Source of the DNA: Talinum fruticosum
Lineage: Eukaryota > Streptophyta > Magnoliopsida > Caryophyllales > Talinaceae
Direction of reading: 5' to 3'
NCBI GenBank assembly: GCA_021018815.1
Contig: JAITYX010000030.1
Location: 5,355,501 to 5,419,500, forward strand
DNA: 64,000 bases
Shown: positions 36,133-49,600 of the stretch, in pieces
How positions within the stretch are numbered: the first letter of the stretch is position 1
Layout of the letters: every line of letters starts with the position of its first letter
Program-made: the position numbers and the translations under genes
Notes under the pieces: model-generated
The model's input: the letters and a program-made list of their open reading frames with translations, nothing else
What the model was told of the DNA's origin: nothing
Database searches by the model: none

Positions 36133-38863
36133 CTAGAGTATTGTTTTAGCACCATGTCTTCGACAAAATGCTTCTATTCTCTCGAGTCCTTCTTCAAGTG
36201 CTGACGGTTCCAGGGCGTACGTGATCCGTAACCAATTCTTCAGCCCTAAAGTCACTCCTATGTATTACATCCGCCAAATTAAACAAAAACGTAAGAGTTA
36301 TAAATTAGTATAGTTTTCTCCGACAATTGTAACCAACTTTTATTTTTTAAAATATACCTGGTAAAAGAATCATATTCTCTTCTTTAGCGAGCTTAACACA
36401 AAAATCGATGTCGTCACGAATGCCATCCAATAGAGACAGATTGAGTTTAGCCTACAAGATACAGACAATGAATAACAGGAATTATAAATGAGTGAGAAAA
36501 GTGGTGGAAATATAAATTGGAAAAAGAAAAAAGAATCAAAAGTATATTCTTCTTTCTGACCATTATGAACATGGCACCCTCTGGTTTGTGTGGGCAACTG
36601 ATGCCTGGAATTTTGCTGAGCCTGTGGTAGCAAATGTCTGCATCATATCTCAGTATCTCTTTGATTCTTAAAAAGAAATCCTCTTTTGTTCTCTCAAGGA
36701 TTTGGGGAAGAGCTCCCTGAAATCATTTTCAAGCTAATTAAGTTTCAAACATAACTAATTCTGTTGTCAAATGACACACTATATGAGGTTTTATTTTGCT
36801 CGGTTGCTTATATATGTACCGTCCAATCTCTATTTACTTAGAAACGAGATAATAATAAGATTAATTGTCGATAAAATTGATTACATATAATTGTATGAGA
36901 TAATGTGTAAAACAAACTATATAACAATGCGATGTGCATGAGAACCTGAAAAATGGAATCAATTTGCAAGTAACGAAACTCATTATTATCAAGAAATTTA
37001 GAGTACCATGGCGTAAGTGTTTAGAAGAAATAGGGAGAAACCTGAAGAATGGTACTAGGATCAGCGGACATGTTGAAAGTGGCGTTAATGTTCCCGATGA
37101 CCTAGTAAGAAAAGCAAGAAACATAACATTAAATAATTTTCATAAGTTTAATATTACATTTGTTCTTCACAAATTAATCATCAACATTATAAATCGATGA
37201 AAAAAAAAGAATAACTAAGAAGAAAAATAATTTCTATTTAGTATGTGGAGCATAAGTGATTGATTTTCCTCTTTCTTGCCTTCCCATGCCTTTCACAAAC
37301 TAAGGCGCTGCCAACATAGATGGGGCCATTGCATTGGATTTCTCTTTGTTTTTTAGAGACATGATCGGTCTAATATGTTAATCACTTATTTGTTTTAGTA
37401 TTGTATATTTATTTTTGGTCCTATTATGTTTAATTTATATATAATTTTAAAAATAAGTTTAGATAAATTTACTATAGTTAAAGTACATTACATTTAATTT
37501 AAAAAGTAAAAACACATAAAATTATACCCCAAACTTATGCAAAATGGCTTGGGTGTCATTGATGACGAGCCAACCAAGACGCCAACCAGGAACCAACCAT
37601 CTCTTTGAAATCGAGCCAACCGTGAGCACAGGGACTACGCCTCCGAACACACCCATCGGCACAAATGGCTTGCTTCCCAATGTGAGGTGACCATACACTT
37701 CATCACTTATCACTACTATCCCTAGCTTCCTTGCTACTTCTGCCACCTAATATAAATTAAATTACCATCAAAATCAATCAATCTCAAAACTATATGACAT
37801 GACAATATGATACTGTACGTACATATATACGTATGTACCTTTTGTAAATGATGGTACGAGTAAACATTTCCACAGGGGTTACCGGGATTGATGATGACCA
37901 TAGCAACAGTGTTGGAATCGGCTAGGGTCTCGAGAGCATGGAGATCTACCTCCCAACCCTTGTCCGGGAGGAGATCAATGTGACGAGCTTCGAGTCCGAT
38001 GTAAGAGCAACGAGCTTCATAGTAGGGGTAGCCTGGCCTAGGCAACAGTATGTTGGCTCCTGGACGGTTAAGGGAAGACAGAGCAACATCAATTGCCTGT
38101 GTACCTCCAACTGTGATGAATACATCTTCTGGGGATAATTTGTATGGGAGATCATGAGAGAGGTGTTCTGCCACTGCCCTGTCCACCAACAAATTAGAGT
38201 GATACAATTATTTCTCTCTTAGTTTTCCCATGAAGTCAATAACAAGGCCAACACACTCAAATCTACTTCACATACTACCTCCATTTCAATTGTTTAGGCA
38301 ATTGAAACTGAGAGAGTATAATACAACGTAACTTTCTATCCCAATTGTCCAAACACATATGTTGTACGTTTTTTTTTTTTTTTTTACAAAGGTAAATGCG
38401 GACTACCCAACTGACTCTCTATCTTAGGGGTAATTTCAGTTGGATTCGAAAATCCAGGGGATGGAAAACCTGGTGAAAAGAATGAAAGTGTTATATGTGA
38501 AGGAAAGAAAGTTAATTAGGGTTGTGCAAGGTAAGCTAACTAACTAACTAACCACATGAATTGAAGGACTTACTTTCTAGCAGGAAGAAGGCCAACGGCG
38601 GGGGCATAGCAATTGAATCGGCCGGATCGGAGCGTATCAACAACGGCATTCTCGGCTGCATGAGAAGTGAGGAAGGAGGGGAAAATGGAAGGATCGCCAT
38701 GGGCGAGAGGGAGCATCTCCCTCTCGTCGTTCGGGTTCAGATTCTTCATCAACAGAGTCCGAACCTCCCTTACTGTAACTCCTGTGGCTTTGGTTGTCAG
38801 ACCATTTTCCTGATCCTTGTTCCCTAATTTGGATCCCCACATCTTCATCTCTAGATTCTCCAT
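36133..38863 (-). CDS. TAT: Tyrosine aminotransferase-family PLP enzyme, seven exons, complete
   Basis: Exons, in transcription order, are 38574-38863, 37839-38178, 37528-37746, 37042-37101, 36561-36716, 36358-36451 and 36133-36257. All borders are GT-AG and the phases agree, giving 427 residues, normal for plant TATs. These class I aminotransferases move the amino group of tyrosine or other aromatic amino acids to 2-oxo acids; the plant pathway feeds tocopherol and related compounds. Visible features are the Asn of NPGNPCG (197), SDEVY with Asp225 and Tyr228, the PLP-binding Lys258 in SISKRW followed by VPGWRLGW, and the substrate-carboxylate Arg397 in NWLRITYA. No signal or transit peptide is evident, so a cytosolic enzyme is likely. 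The family also includes nicotianamine-aminotransferase-like and C-S lyase-like members, so the exact substrate is uncertain. No frame breaks were found. Confidence 0.93.
38273..38319. mobile_element. 47-bp miniature Stowaway-like palindrome in TAT intron 1
   Basis: TACTACCTCCATTTCAATTG and CAATTGAAACTGAGAGAGTA face each other across seven bases. These are Stowaway-like ends with almost no interior left. Confidence 0.5.
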
Positions 38864-38932
38864 TTCTCTCTCTCTCTCTCTGTGTAAACGTAGTTACTTG
38901 AATTCAGCTCATCAAACCTCAAGAATATGCGT

Positions 38933-38942
38933 GTATATATAC
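38933..38942 (-). promoter_or_regulatory. Probable TATA box of the TAT-family gene
   Basis: The minus strand reads GTATATATAC about 70 bases upstream of the start codon. A GA-rich leader (minus strand of the CT run at 38864-38881) lies between, so transcription would start roughly 30-40 bases before the ATG. Confidence 0.5.
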
Positions 38943-41847
38943 TACTCCATTAATCAAGAGGGCTTAAGGGAGTCAGAATCAGATTACTAAATTACGAATT
39001 TTCCTAATCTGATTCCAACTCCCATCATTAGGGTTGTATAATATAATAATATTTTTTAATTTGCTATTGTCGTCTTCTTTTCTTTTCTTTTTTTTTTTGG
39101 CTGCATGCTGAAAAGTGATGGGTGTGCATGAATGACTATGCATGCTTGCTAAGCTTTTTGGTCAATTTGCATGAGTAAATTTTAATTTGATGATTAACTA
39201 ATCTACAACTGGATATCAATATATAAAAATTTTGGGATCTACCACTGAATCCACACAAATAATATTATTTTTCTCATTTAGTTTGAAAAGGGAAAGCACT
39301 TGTTATTATAGTAATGTAATCATATTATTTATAAATTATATCATGTTTTTCTCATTATTCGATGTGGGACACAGAGATATTACAATCTTTTTGAGAATTT
39401 ATAATTTATTATGTTATATTTGTATTCTTTTAAGTCACTAATCATAAATATCCAACTATATGGATGTCCCACATAAGTTGGTAAGAAGAAGTGGCAGCCT
39501 AGAGCAGGCCATTTGGAGAAGGCAAGCATAGGATTACTTAGTTTTCCATGATCCATGCATTTCCACAGAATTAGAGGGGGAGATTTTGAGAGGGGCATGC
39601 AAAGTTTCACTTAATTTTCCATATGATGCATGCCAATCTTGGCAATCTATATAATTAAGACTATTATTACTATAATTTATGTGTAGTTAGGTATAATTTA
39701 ACAACTACAAATTATTTTTATTAAATCTGACACAATCATAACTTAATGAACCATAATTTAATAATAATAAGCTAAGCACTTTTGGCTAAGATAATAGTGA
39801 GAAGTAACAAGTGTCAATGAGTAAGTCTAGATTTATTGGTAACAGTCAAACCTTAAGAAAGTGAGCTCTTGGGCATATAAAAAATTTATCAATTTATTGC
39901 CCCCAATTGCCAATTAGGAGAATTATTAGGAATTTCAGAAAAATAAAACTTGAAAGTAGAAGATAAACTTAGTTTGCTGTCTCTTTATTTTTTTAACATA
40001 ATAACGTGTTAGTAGCTGTTATAGTAGTATTTAACATATTTTTCTTACTTTTTATACTGTAGTTGAACAGATGATATTATTTATTGGTTTTCTTTTGTAT
40101 TGTCTATTTCGATTTTGACCGGCTAATAATAGAGGAAAAAGACATGATAAATGCTACTATATGTTGATTGAAACCAAGTCTCAAAGGAGGTAGAAAAGAC
40201 TAAATTTAGTAAAAATTTAAATTTAAATCTAATCTTTTAATAGTAAAAAATTATCAAATTTAATTAAATGGTAACAGGAATGTGTGAGGTTCTATATATA
40301 GTACTATAACAAAGTAGCAACTTATTATAAAGCGAAATATATATATTAGATGCTCTCAAAGTATTGAGTTAACCCAAAACCCGCAAACCCAATATATGAC
40401 TCGCAGTATTTTGCCCAAATCAAAAATACGCCCAATTCATATTTATCTGAATCCAAATATAATAGACTTGTATTTAACCCGCTCGTCCAAATTGACAAGT
40501 CTAATATATACTAATGAGACATTTTTATACACCTCTTATGGATTTGATAACGAATTTCATAAAACTCAAGTGTTGCTTTGAATATGTTGTACAGTTGTAC
40601 TGTACCCTATCCACCTTTATATAGAGAATGATTTTGATTTACAGAGTTCTTGATGTTCTCAATAAAGTAATTATAAATTTTAATTAGGTTACTGTAATTA
40701 ATTCATTTAAATGTTTATTATGAATAAAATAATATACTTTTTGAAATCATAATCATATTACATTCATATTATGAATAAAATAAGGTTTTATTGTTGTGAA
40801 AAAATTTATAATTGACATAATACGGTCTAATTATACGATAAGTATTTAACTACAAGTAATAAATGTTACTTGACAGTGCTAAATGTTGCTTTACAAAGAG
40901 AGTTTGGGTCCCCAATCTTAGGGTAAGTCAATGTGTCAACTAGTCAATGGAGGAAGGGAAAACTATACAAGTCCAAGCTCAAAACCTCCCCTCTACTCTC
41001 AATAATTGGTAGGAAAGAATTCCGGCGTCATTCAATGATCGAATTTTAATGAAAAAGGAAGGGAATCATGGTAATATCAACTGAACTATGATCTGATTAG
41101 TAAATTAAAAAGATAAATGAGAAAGGAGTTTCAATTAACATATCAACTTCCCCTCTCACTTTGCTTCAATCAATTGTAAGTTGAACGATTCCACAAACTA
41201 ATAACATGCATGAGTTATGTTTATGAGACCAAAGACAAACGGAACACCCATTGCAATATTGCATGACTAGGCTCTAGTGAGGCACAATTTGGGGGAACTT
41301 AATTTGCTAGCTACTGAAAAATGTTTACGAAATGCAAGCGAATTTTTATCCCTGAAAACAAATATAATGACTAATACGTATATATTATAAGGTCTGTTTG
41401 AAGAATCTTAAACTAATGGTTACCATAAATTAAAACACGACTAAATAAATTACAAGATTGAGAGGATGATAGTTTACTATACATAAGTGCATATCACTAG
41501 CATAGCATAGCATAGCATAGTCGATGTTATCCTTGAAGGATATCATAGAGAATCTTATACAAAATTCAGAATTAAAAATTTAGTTGTAAGTGGGGGAAAA
41601 TATATGTAGAATTTAGCTAAATATTGGCTGCATTGAGATTTGATCTGAGGATATGAACTGCAAAGTTCTTGTGAAAATCTAAATTTTATTATATAAAATA
41701 ACAGAGCCCCGTACCTCCATTTGTTTTAACTTTTGACGGCTTATTCTTCTATTTTTTAAATTCCAATTCCTTCCCCGTTAATTTTGTGCTTCTATTCTCT
41801 ATATATGTACTGTATTATTATTCTTCAGCGTTGCCTTTTTCACTTTT

Positions 41848-41891
<44 letters not shown>

Positions 41892-43400
41892 TAGAAGTGA
41901 CAAATTAAATGGTGTATTATCATCTTTACCATTCAAATTCATCCATGGTTTTCGTTATCCTCTTGTTTTTTTTCTTTTTTTTTCAAATGGATAAAGGTAA
42001 AGTAATCTAAGCAATCTTTCTTTAAAGATTCTATCTACACTGTTACCATAAAGAATAAAAAGGGAGGAGGATGGGATACAAAATCAAGTAATATGAGATG
42101 ACACTATATGACCAAACTTTCGCTAACCGGACAGATAACATTGTCAAAATAAGATAATTCCTTGATTTGCATTAATAATAAACGGTATACTTATACAAAG
42201 ATACAGAGCCATTGAAGGTTTGAAATAAGAAAGGGATAAGTTACAAGTATCCTAGTTGACTAAACTAGGAAACTAAAAGATATAATAAAATTATTTACAT
42301 AATTTCATCTAATAATTATTAACCTCCCTAAAAATATGATTTAGCAAAACATTTGAGATACTAGCCAAGAGATGAATGTTATCTCTAATTATAAAATCAA
42401 CTTACCACGAGGGTTTGAACTTTCTTTTAATTCCATTGATGATAATTAAAAAAATGACAAAATAAGTTACAATTAAATTTGTAAATGTCGCGATCAAAAA
42501 AAGAAAAGGAAAGGATTTGTGGGTGTCAATAGCTTGATGAGAATATGAAAAGAAAGGATTTGGACCACTTTTCTCATGCTTCGTTACAAAACAACCACAC
42601 GTAAAAGTCAAAATACAATTTTGTTTCTTATATATGTTTAGAATCATAACCTAGCGATAACCATATTGTGTTGAATCAATATACATACAGTACATTGACT
42701 TTTTTATAAATTTTTTTTTCTTGTGACTTTGACGACAAATTATCTTAATTTGAAAGTTGAGTCACTTCAATAAGTGAACGGGTACATTTAATAACCAGAC
42801 TAATTTGTGAGTGAACACATTTAGATTCGAATTGGCAATGACGTGCATTTGATGCTTCATCGCGGTGTCAATTTTGATTGTGTTTGGGCCATAAAAAGTA
42901 TAATTGAAGAAGATTCCTTGAGTGCAAAAGTTGTGTTCATATGCTATAAGCATTGAGTTTTCTAATTTTGTACAAATTTTTGAGCTTTTGGGCTTATTTT
43001 GTGGGATTCTTATAAGCTTCAAGGTGTAAACTAATTTTCAATCCATGCATTATTTCTCAACATCGAGTTGACACCGAAAATGATTAGTCCCTTAATTCAC
43101 CAAATAATGCACAATTACTTCCCCCTTGGCCAAACGCAGCCTAAGAGTCATTCAATGCTAAAACACATGTGCAAAACCAAGTATTGAGATGTTGACGTGG
43201 GGGCACACCAAAATACCACGAGTCTATCATCAAATTCTTCCAAACTTAAAATTAGGACGATAACGTGTGTATTAATTAATATAAATATAAATTTTAATAT
43301 ATTTATATTCATAAGAATATGATAAATTATACAGAACATATTATTATAAATAAATTCATAGTTACTAAAGTAGTAAATTTTGATTTGATTAAAAAATTTA
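38943..43400. other. Intergenic region between divergent TAT and GPAT genes
   Basis: AT-rich, no gene recognised. It contains an AGCAT-type pentanucleotide run at about 41499-41520 and a TA tract at 41850-41890. The two flanking genes are transcribed away from each other, so both promoters lie at the edges of this region. Confidence 0.5.
41850..41890. repeat. (TA)n microsatellite
   Basis: This is an uninterrupted TA tract of about 41 bp. Confidence 0.95.
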
Positions 43401-43688
43401 AACATTAGACCGAAATCTTTAATTACTATCCATTATAACTCACCTAAAATTAAAGGGAAATAGAGAAAAAGGGGAGGAGGGAAGGAGGGAGGAAGAAAGG
43501 AAGGAATGTGCATCCGGTAGTAGTACCGCGGCCCAAGGCCAAAAGCGTCACGGCCAACGCCAAACCAATCATCTTCGTCATCATCTTCATCTCTCTCCCT
43601 CGCCCTCTCTACATTTCCCCGGCCACCCATTTCTCTCTCCTCCAACGGCTCTGCTACTGTCCATCACTCCTCTCTCTCTCCCTCCAAA
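43401..43688 (+). promoter_or_regulatory. Proximal promoter and CT-rich leader of the GPAT gene
   Basis: A purine tract at about 43452-43506 is followed by more GC-rich sequence and then by CT runs at 43589-43687 immediately before the ATG. No clear TATA box is seen. An ATG at 43508 opens a frame running to 43741 that overlaps the main start in another frame; it would matter only if transcription begins upstream of it. Confidence 0.4.
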
Positions 43689-46600
43689 ATGCTGGTCTTA
43701 TCCTCCTCCGCGCCACCCATTCTGGAAGTATTCAAAGATAGGGTTTCTTCCTCGTCCTACTCCTCCTCTTCCTCTCCCTCCTACTCCAATTTCGCCCTCG
43801 TTCTTCGCCGCAGCTGCTTCCGGAGGCCTTTGGTCTATTGCTGCGCTTCCAATCTCAAATTAATGGCGGATTCAGCTCCGACTTCGATTGCTGAAGTTGT
43901 GGGTTCTGGTGAACACAAAGATGACGAGGTCAAGAAGAAAAAGATTGCGCCACCCCTTCATTCTCGCACTTTCCTCAACGTCCGTTCCGGTGAAGGTTCA
44001 GTCATCTTCTCCTCTGATTTCTCATACTTCTCTCTAGTATCAGTGTATTGATTCTTTCATACCTTGCGTGGACAACTTTCGTAAGCAACTGAATAATAAC
44101 TGTAGAGTATGGAAAGTATGACGTTTGTGTGTTTCCAAAGAAACTCATCGTTTGTTGCGGGTTTCGGATCCTCTCTTCGTGGTTTCGTGTGATTGATACT
44201 TGTTTCTGAGTATTTCTTGATTTGGGTTATATCTATTTTATTGATTCTGTATGGTAATCAGAGGAACTGAGGTGGAACCATCAGTGCTTAGTCAACTTCT
44301 TCTTGATTTTGTGATGGAGAAAGCTCAATGGAGTTGCTGCATTGCAATTTCTGATATTTGCGATTGTATTTCTTGCGACTTCTTTATTGTTGCTTTTGAA
44401 AAAATTGGATTTCCATTTTAGTGGTACAAATGGCTGTTCTTAATCATCCATGTTTTAGTTTCAATCCATGGAGAATCATCATTCTTTGCTTTGAGTTACG
44501 CAGTGTTGCATCTGGGTAGTACTTTACTCCCCTTCTATTTTACTTATGTAGTTCTATTTGCCTTTTACTGATTACACTTAGGGTTTTTGCGAATCTAATG
44601 AGGGAGATTTGGGCTTTGTGGGTGTATCATATTAAGACTTTAAGCGATGATGAGTTTATGAATGAATTTAGATAAAAAGGCTGATCTCTTGGATCTTCAC
44701 TTTTTGGTTCTATTTTACTGTTCTAGGGTTAATTCTCTTCTGATTGTGTTGGCTCTTTAATGAAGCACATGGAAGGAAAGGAATCAGTATATCCAGGACA
44801 GAACTTGGACTTATGCAGAATTTTGTGTGCATGCGTGTGTGGTGTTTGTATTAGCTAGAGTCAAGGGTTCCGTTGTTTGCGGCACTTGACGCCTTTTGAT
44901 TTTGTAGTTAAAAGTATTCATTATAGCCTGAGGGGTAGCTGGGTTTTGTCTTTCCCATCCATTTGAATGTTTAACCTCTATTTGGCGGCCTTCTTAGGTA
45001 CGTTTTCTATTAGTCATTGAGTAAATGTTTACTTTGTAATTTATATTTGCATTTTAGTTTTTAATTTTCTTTGACTGTATAATTTATGTCTTATGTACTC
45101 TTTTCCATGCTTTATTCAGTAAATATTCCCAAGAGTAATTTAGGTTCCACCCAAAGAAAAGAAGAGCGCTGTTTCCCAAAGTATATTGTGCACCTTCGAA
45201 ACAAACAATAGGCACATGCAACTCCAAACCCCCTCCCTTCGGGCGGTAAAGAATATGACATGTATTTCTTTATTAGCTCCAATTCAGCAAATTGAGATAC
45301 ATCATCTTTGATCCCAAAAATGTCTTGGCTATGAAAAGAGTACCTATGATATATTTCTTCTCGCAATTTATGTCATAATCATCTTTTTAAACTATCTTTT
45401 TGGAAGTGATGTAATGTAAAAAAATGTTTTCCAGTTTATCCGACTTGAATTGAAATATTTACTTTTTAAATAGAGTGCAACTAGAAATAGGATATGGCAC
45501 TTTGACAACTTATGGATGACATAGCTGTGAATAGTAGTTTTATGAGATCTAGGTTTTGGGTTCTAGACCCTCGGTAGCTACCCTTTAGCCGTCATTTTTG
45601 CTGTTAGGTGCTTAGTTGTGGTTGATGTTCTTTTACTTGCAAGAGGGGTGTTACTTTTCGTTATATCTTTTGTTACTGGTTAGTATTTTTTCTAATGCCT
45701 CCTTTTTAATGCTACATTGCTATTACAGTGTTACTATCTGATGTCACTTGCTTTATTATCTAATGATGCTATTGTCATTTCATGTGTTTCCTTACAAAAG
45801 TTTTTTTTCTTATTTAAATTTCGTTAAGAAAACCATTTTTCTGTCAAATGTTTTCTTTGGTTCTCTTGGAATCAGGGTCAAAGCTTACAAAAGAGACCCT
45901 GGCTGTTTGAATGCATTATCCCAAAAATGAAAAAAGAAAAACATAATCAGTGTCATAAGGGATTGCATACAATATTTTGATGCATGAGAAGTGGTTTGTT
46001 ACTGCTTTTGACCTACAACATACAATTTTACCAGCTTCATGGGTTTTTTTTTGGGTATTGTGGCTGATTTTCTGTCGGATTGTCTTTCTGTTAACTATTT
46101 TGTTGGGGAAGATGGAAATAACTCGTGTTGCTTATTACGGAAGCTTGTAGGTAGGATTGCCATTTTGGACTATAAGAGTATGAGAAGAAGACCCAAGTCT
46201 CTACCTAAACTTTAGCATTGTGTGACTTTAATATACTTTAGCATCATTTTGGTTGCTACTGAATCTAGTATACTTTAGCATTGTTTTGTTTGCTACAGAC
46301 TAGTATTATAGTATCCCTTCCCTTGCCTTTTTAATATTAATTTTCTTACAAAAGTTTTAATTTGGGAAAGAAAAGATTTTTTAACGAAATTTTTTATATG
46401 GATCCCTTCGAATCAACCTCTTTGTCTGCAGGGGTAAGTTATCCTACAGTTGGATCTCCCCAAACTTGTGGAGGTGGGATCTACATTGGGAGTTATTGTT
46501 CATAGGTAGGTCTAAGACTTTGATGATTCATGTTGCTTTGTTTGCAGGTGGACCAGTTACTATTTTATTGTTGAGGTCATTATCACTTATTGGTCCCTTC

Positions 46601-49600
46601 TTTGTGACTTGCTCACTAAGTGTGATGGAGGGATGAAAGGCTTAGGATGTTTATCATCGTCATGCTAAGCCGATCAGTTAACTAATGATGTCCTGTTTTT
46701 TCTTTATTATAATTTCTTGAGCTGAAATCCACCATTCTAGACATAATTAATTAAGCTTGCTCAAATTGTATTCCAAAAGAATCTCATGATGACTTTTATA
46801 CAAGAAATAAATCTCTAGAAGTTTTCAGCCAAAGGCACGTGAAAATAAGATTTATTTCTTGTATAAAAGTCATCATGAGATTCTTTTGGAATACAATTTG
46901 AGCAGGCTTAATTAATTATGTGTAGAACGGTGGATTTCAGCTCAAGAAATTATAATAAAGAAAAAACAGGACATCATTAGTTAACTTTTTTATGGAATGT
47001 AGAACACGAAATATCAATATAAATAGTTTTTGTCACTTAAGTTTTATGACTGAAACATTGTTTTTATTTACTGAGCCACATGGTAGTTGACTTTCAAATA
47101 TAGTTTATTTTTACATTATGATATACTTACCGCCTAAAGAGGGATCATTTTTATAGGAACAAAATTGCTGAAATCTTTATGTAGGGGAAACATCCTCTGT
47201 TACTTATGATCTTTAGTTGCCTTAAGGGGAATTTCGTTAAATGCGCTGCAAGTCTGATTCTTGTGAAGCTGCAGGTGCTGCTCAACCATGCTGCATTGTG
47301 GCCATTACTTTTGGCCCTAATATCCATAGTATCTTTAGGCTATGTACCTCTCATCACGAAAAATGTTTGTGGTTCCTATTAAGTTTTACGACCGCTATTG
47401 TGTTTGGTTATTGCTGTGCCTGTGAGGTGGAAGCAGTTACCATCTCTTAGTCTGTTTCAACTGCAATCTTCTTAGCTACAGTGAATGCATCGTAATTTCA
47501 TTTTCTTGGATTTTGCATCTCTTTACAGAGCTTCTATCTGGGATAAAAAGAGAATCAGAGTTGGGGACGTTGCCTATGAATATCGCTTCTGCAATGGAGG
47601 AACTGTATCACAATTACCACAATGCAGTAATTTACATTCTTGATTTATTTTATATAAAATATACTGCATATGGCTTTGAACCTTGTTATATTGTTCTCGT
47701 TGCAAGTATGTATTGTTTCCGCCTTTTCCCATGTTTCTTACGACAACAATAACAACCACCAGTCAATGTGGATCCTATCAGCATAGGGTTTAGGGAGATC
47801 CAGTTGCAAGTCGTCTTATCCTACCCCTATAAGCATGTGGACTATTTTGGAGTGACCCATAAGAAAAGAAAATGAAAATAAATCTTATAGACCTAAAAAT
47901 ATTTGGAATATAAGTAGTAAATGAACTAAAAAGAGAGGATCAAAATATAAACAAAGGGATGGATTTATAAAGGCATAAACATTAGAAAGCATTAAGATGA
48001 TGTGAATCAACACTAGATATTCAAGTCACATGCACTAAAACCCCAAAGAGATAAGAGGACCTACAGTCAATCAAAAACGAGTGAGCACCATTACTATGAC
48101 GATAATGAATATTAAAGGACATTCAAAATTAATTCTAAACTTGTCTGACGATGCCTCCTAGTTTTCTATAGGTGCCCATTCTCTCTTAGAATCTTGTAGA
48201 GTAATCAGCTCACCTCATTCAATAATTGGAATGCAAGCGATATGCAACTACTTCATCTCTAGGCATCTCTACAGGCACTTTATCATGGCTCTAGATCTAT
48301 ATAAGCAATATACAAATCCTTCATTCTGCCTTGCATTATTTTATTAATTTTCTAATGATATAGGTTCCTTTATTAGTTCTTGGCATAAATTAAAACTGAT
48401 TCTTGGAGATGATAAAGTCTCTACTCGACCTCTTGTCAATTACTCTTTCCAAAAGTTTCATACTTTGGGTAGATAACTCAATGCCTGTGCAATTGTTAGT
48501 TTTTTTTTTTATCTCGTTTACTTTTTGTATATTGGTGGGCATAGTGAGCTCTATTTGTCTTACATCTTAATGGTTTTGAGAATTATGCTAACTAAGTGAT
48601 TCTTCCCCCTCCCCCATGCATTTCTATAGGATGTGGTTTGTTTGGATCAATTGTATTTCTGTTATTGATCTCCCTCAGAGCCTCCTTTAACTGCATAAGT
48701 GCATATTGGGGGATGTGCCAACAAATCCTGAAACTTGTATGTTCTTTAAAGTGACCTTGTTCACCTAGCTGTCTTTTTTAATCGCTTTCTTTACAAAGAG
48801 CATGTAAATCCCATGTCTCATACAAGTTAAATTTACTGAGTGATAGCAACCCCGTGGTTGGATCTGTTCTTATTTATTATTGTGTTTGTTTTGTCCTTGA
48901 ATTGGGCTTTTCTGTTGCTGTATTTCTTATGTCATGTGTCTTTGAAACCTTTCAATGTCTTTTCCTGCTCTCTTAAAAAAAAAAAGTTACTGGACATATG
49001 GAGACAGAGACATAGATAGTCCTTTTGCAAGGACTCGAATAATTCTCTGTTACCACATTTCTCTGCAAAGGTTTACCCTTTTATCATTGTTGCAGTTCTT
49101 TTAAATGATTTTGGGACATCTGTCATGAATCTTAGCTGAGGTCTCTTTCAGGTCTTCTCTAGTGGAATTCCTCGTGCTGATGAAGTTGTCTTGTCAAACA
49201 TGAGTGCCATCCTGGACCTTGTGTTGTTGGATGTGGAGGTATTATCGCTCGCTTAATACATTTCCACTTTTGGCTTTGAGGGGTTGGATTACTGTTGTAT
49301 TCCCGAAGGAAAAATAGAAGAAAAACCAGCAACAGCTTCATTTGTCATGTGATATATTTTTTCAGGACCCTTTCGAATTTTCACCACATCATAAAGCAGT
49401 TCGAGAGCCTTATGATTATTACATGTTTGGTCAAAATTACATTCGGCCATTGATTGATTTTGGGTGAGTTGCCTTTCTGTCTGCTCTGCACCCTTTCTCT
49501 TGGCCGCATCATTTCATATTATATCCAAACTGATTTTACTTAAGTCTATCTGAATAGGTTGGGAATCTTTCTGGGGATGCAACTAGTTTTAGAAACTAAT

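Noticed and set aside
43508..43741. Upstream frame of 77 residues overlapping the GPAT start codon
   Set aside because: It matters only if the transcript starts before 43508, which cannot be shown; the peptide has no recognised features.
43990..43995. Alternative GPAT exon 1 donor at 43990 (GTGAAG)
   Set aside because: It would give RSELLSG, two residues shorter than the family pattern; the donor at 43996 restores RSGEELLSG in frame.
45112..45366. 84-residue minus-strand frame in GPAT intron 1
   Set aside because: Not recognisable, lies wholly in an intron, and has no start context or splice partners; could be part of an old insertion but nothing supports it.
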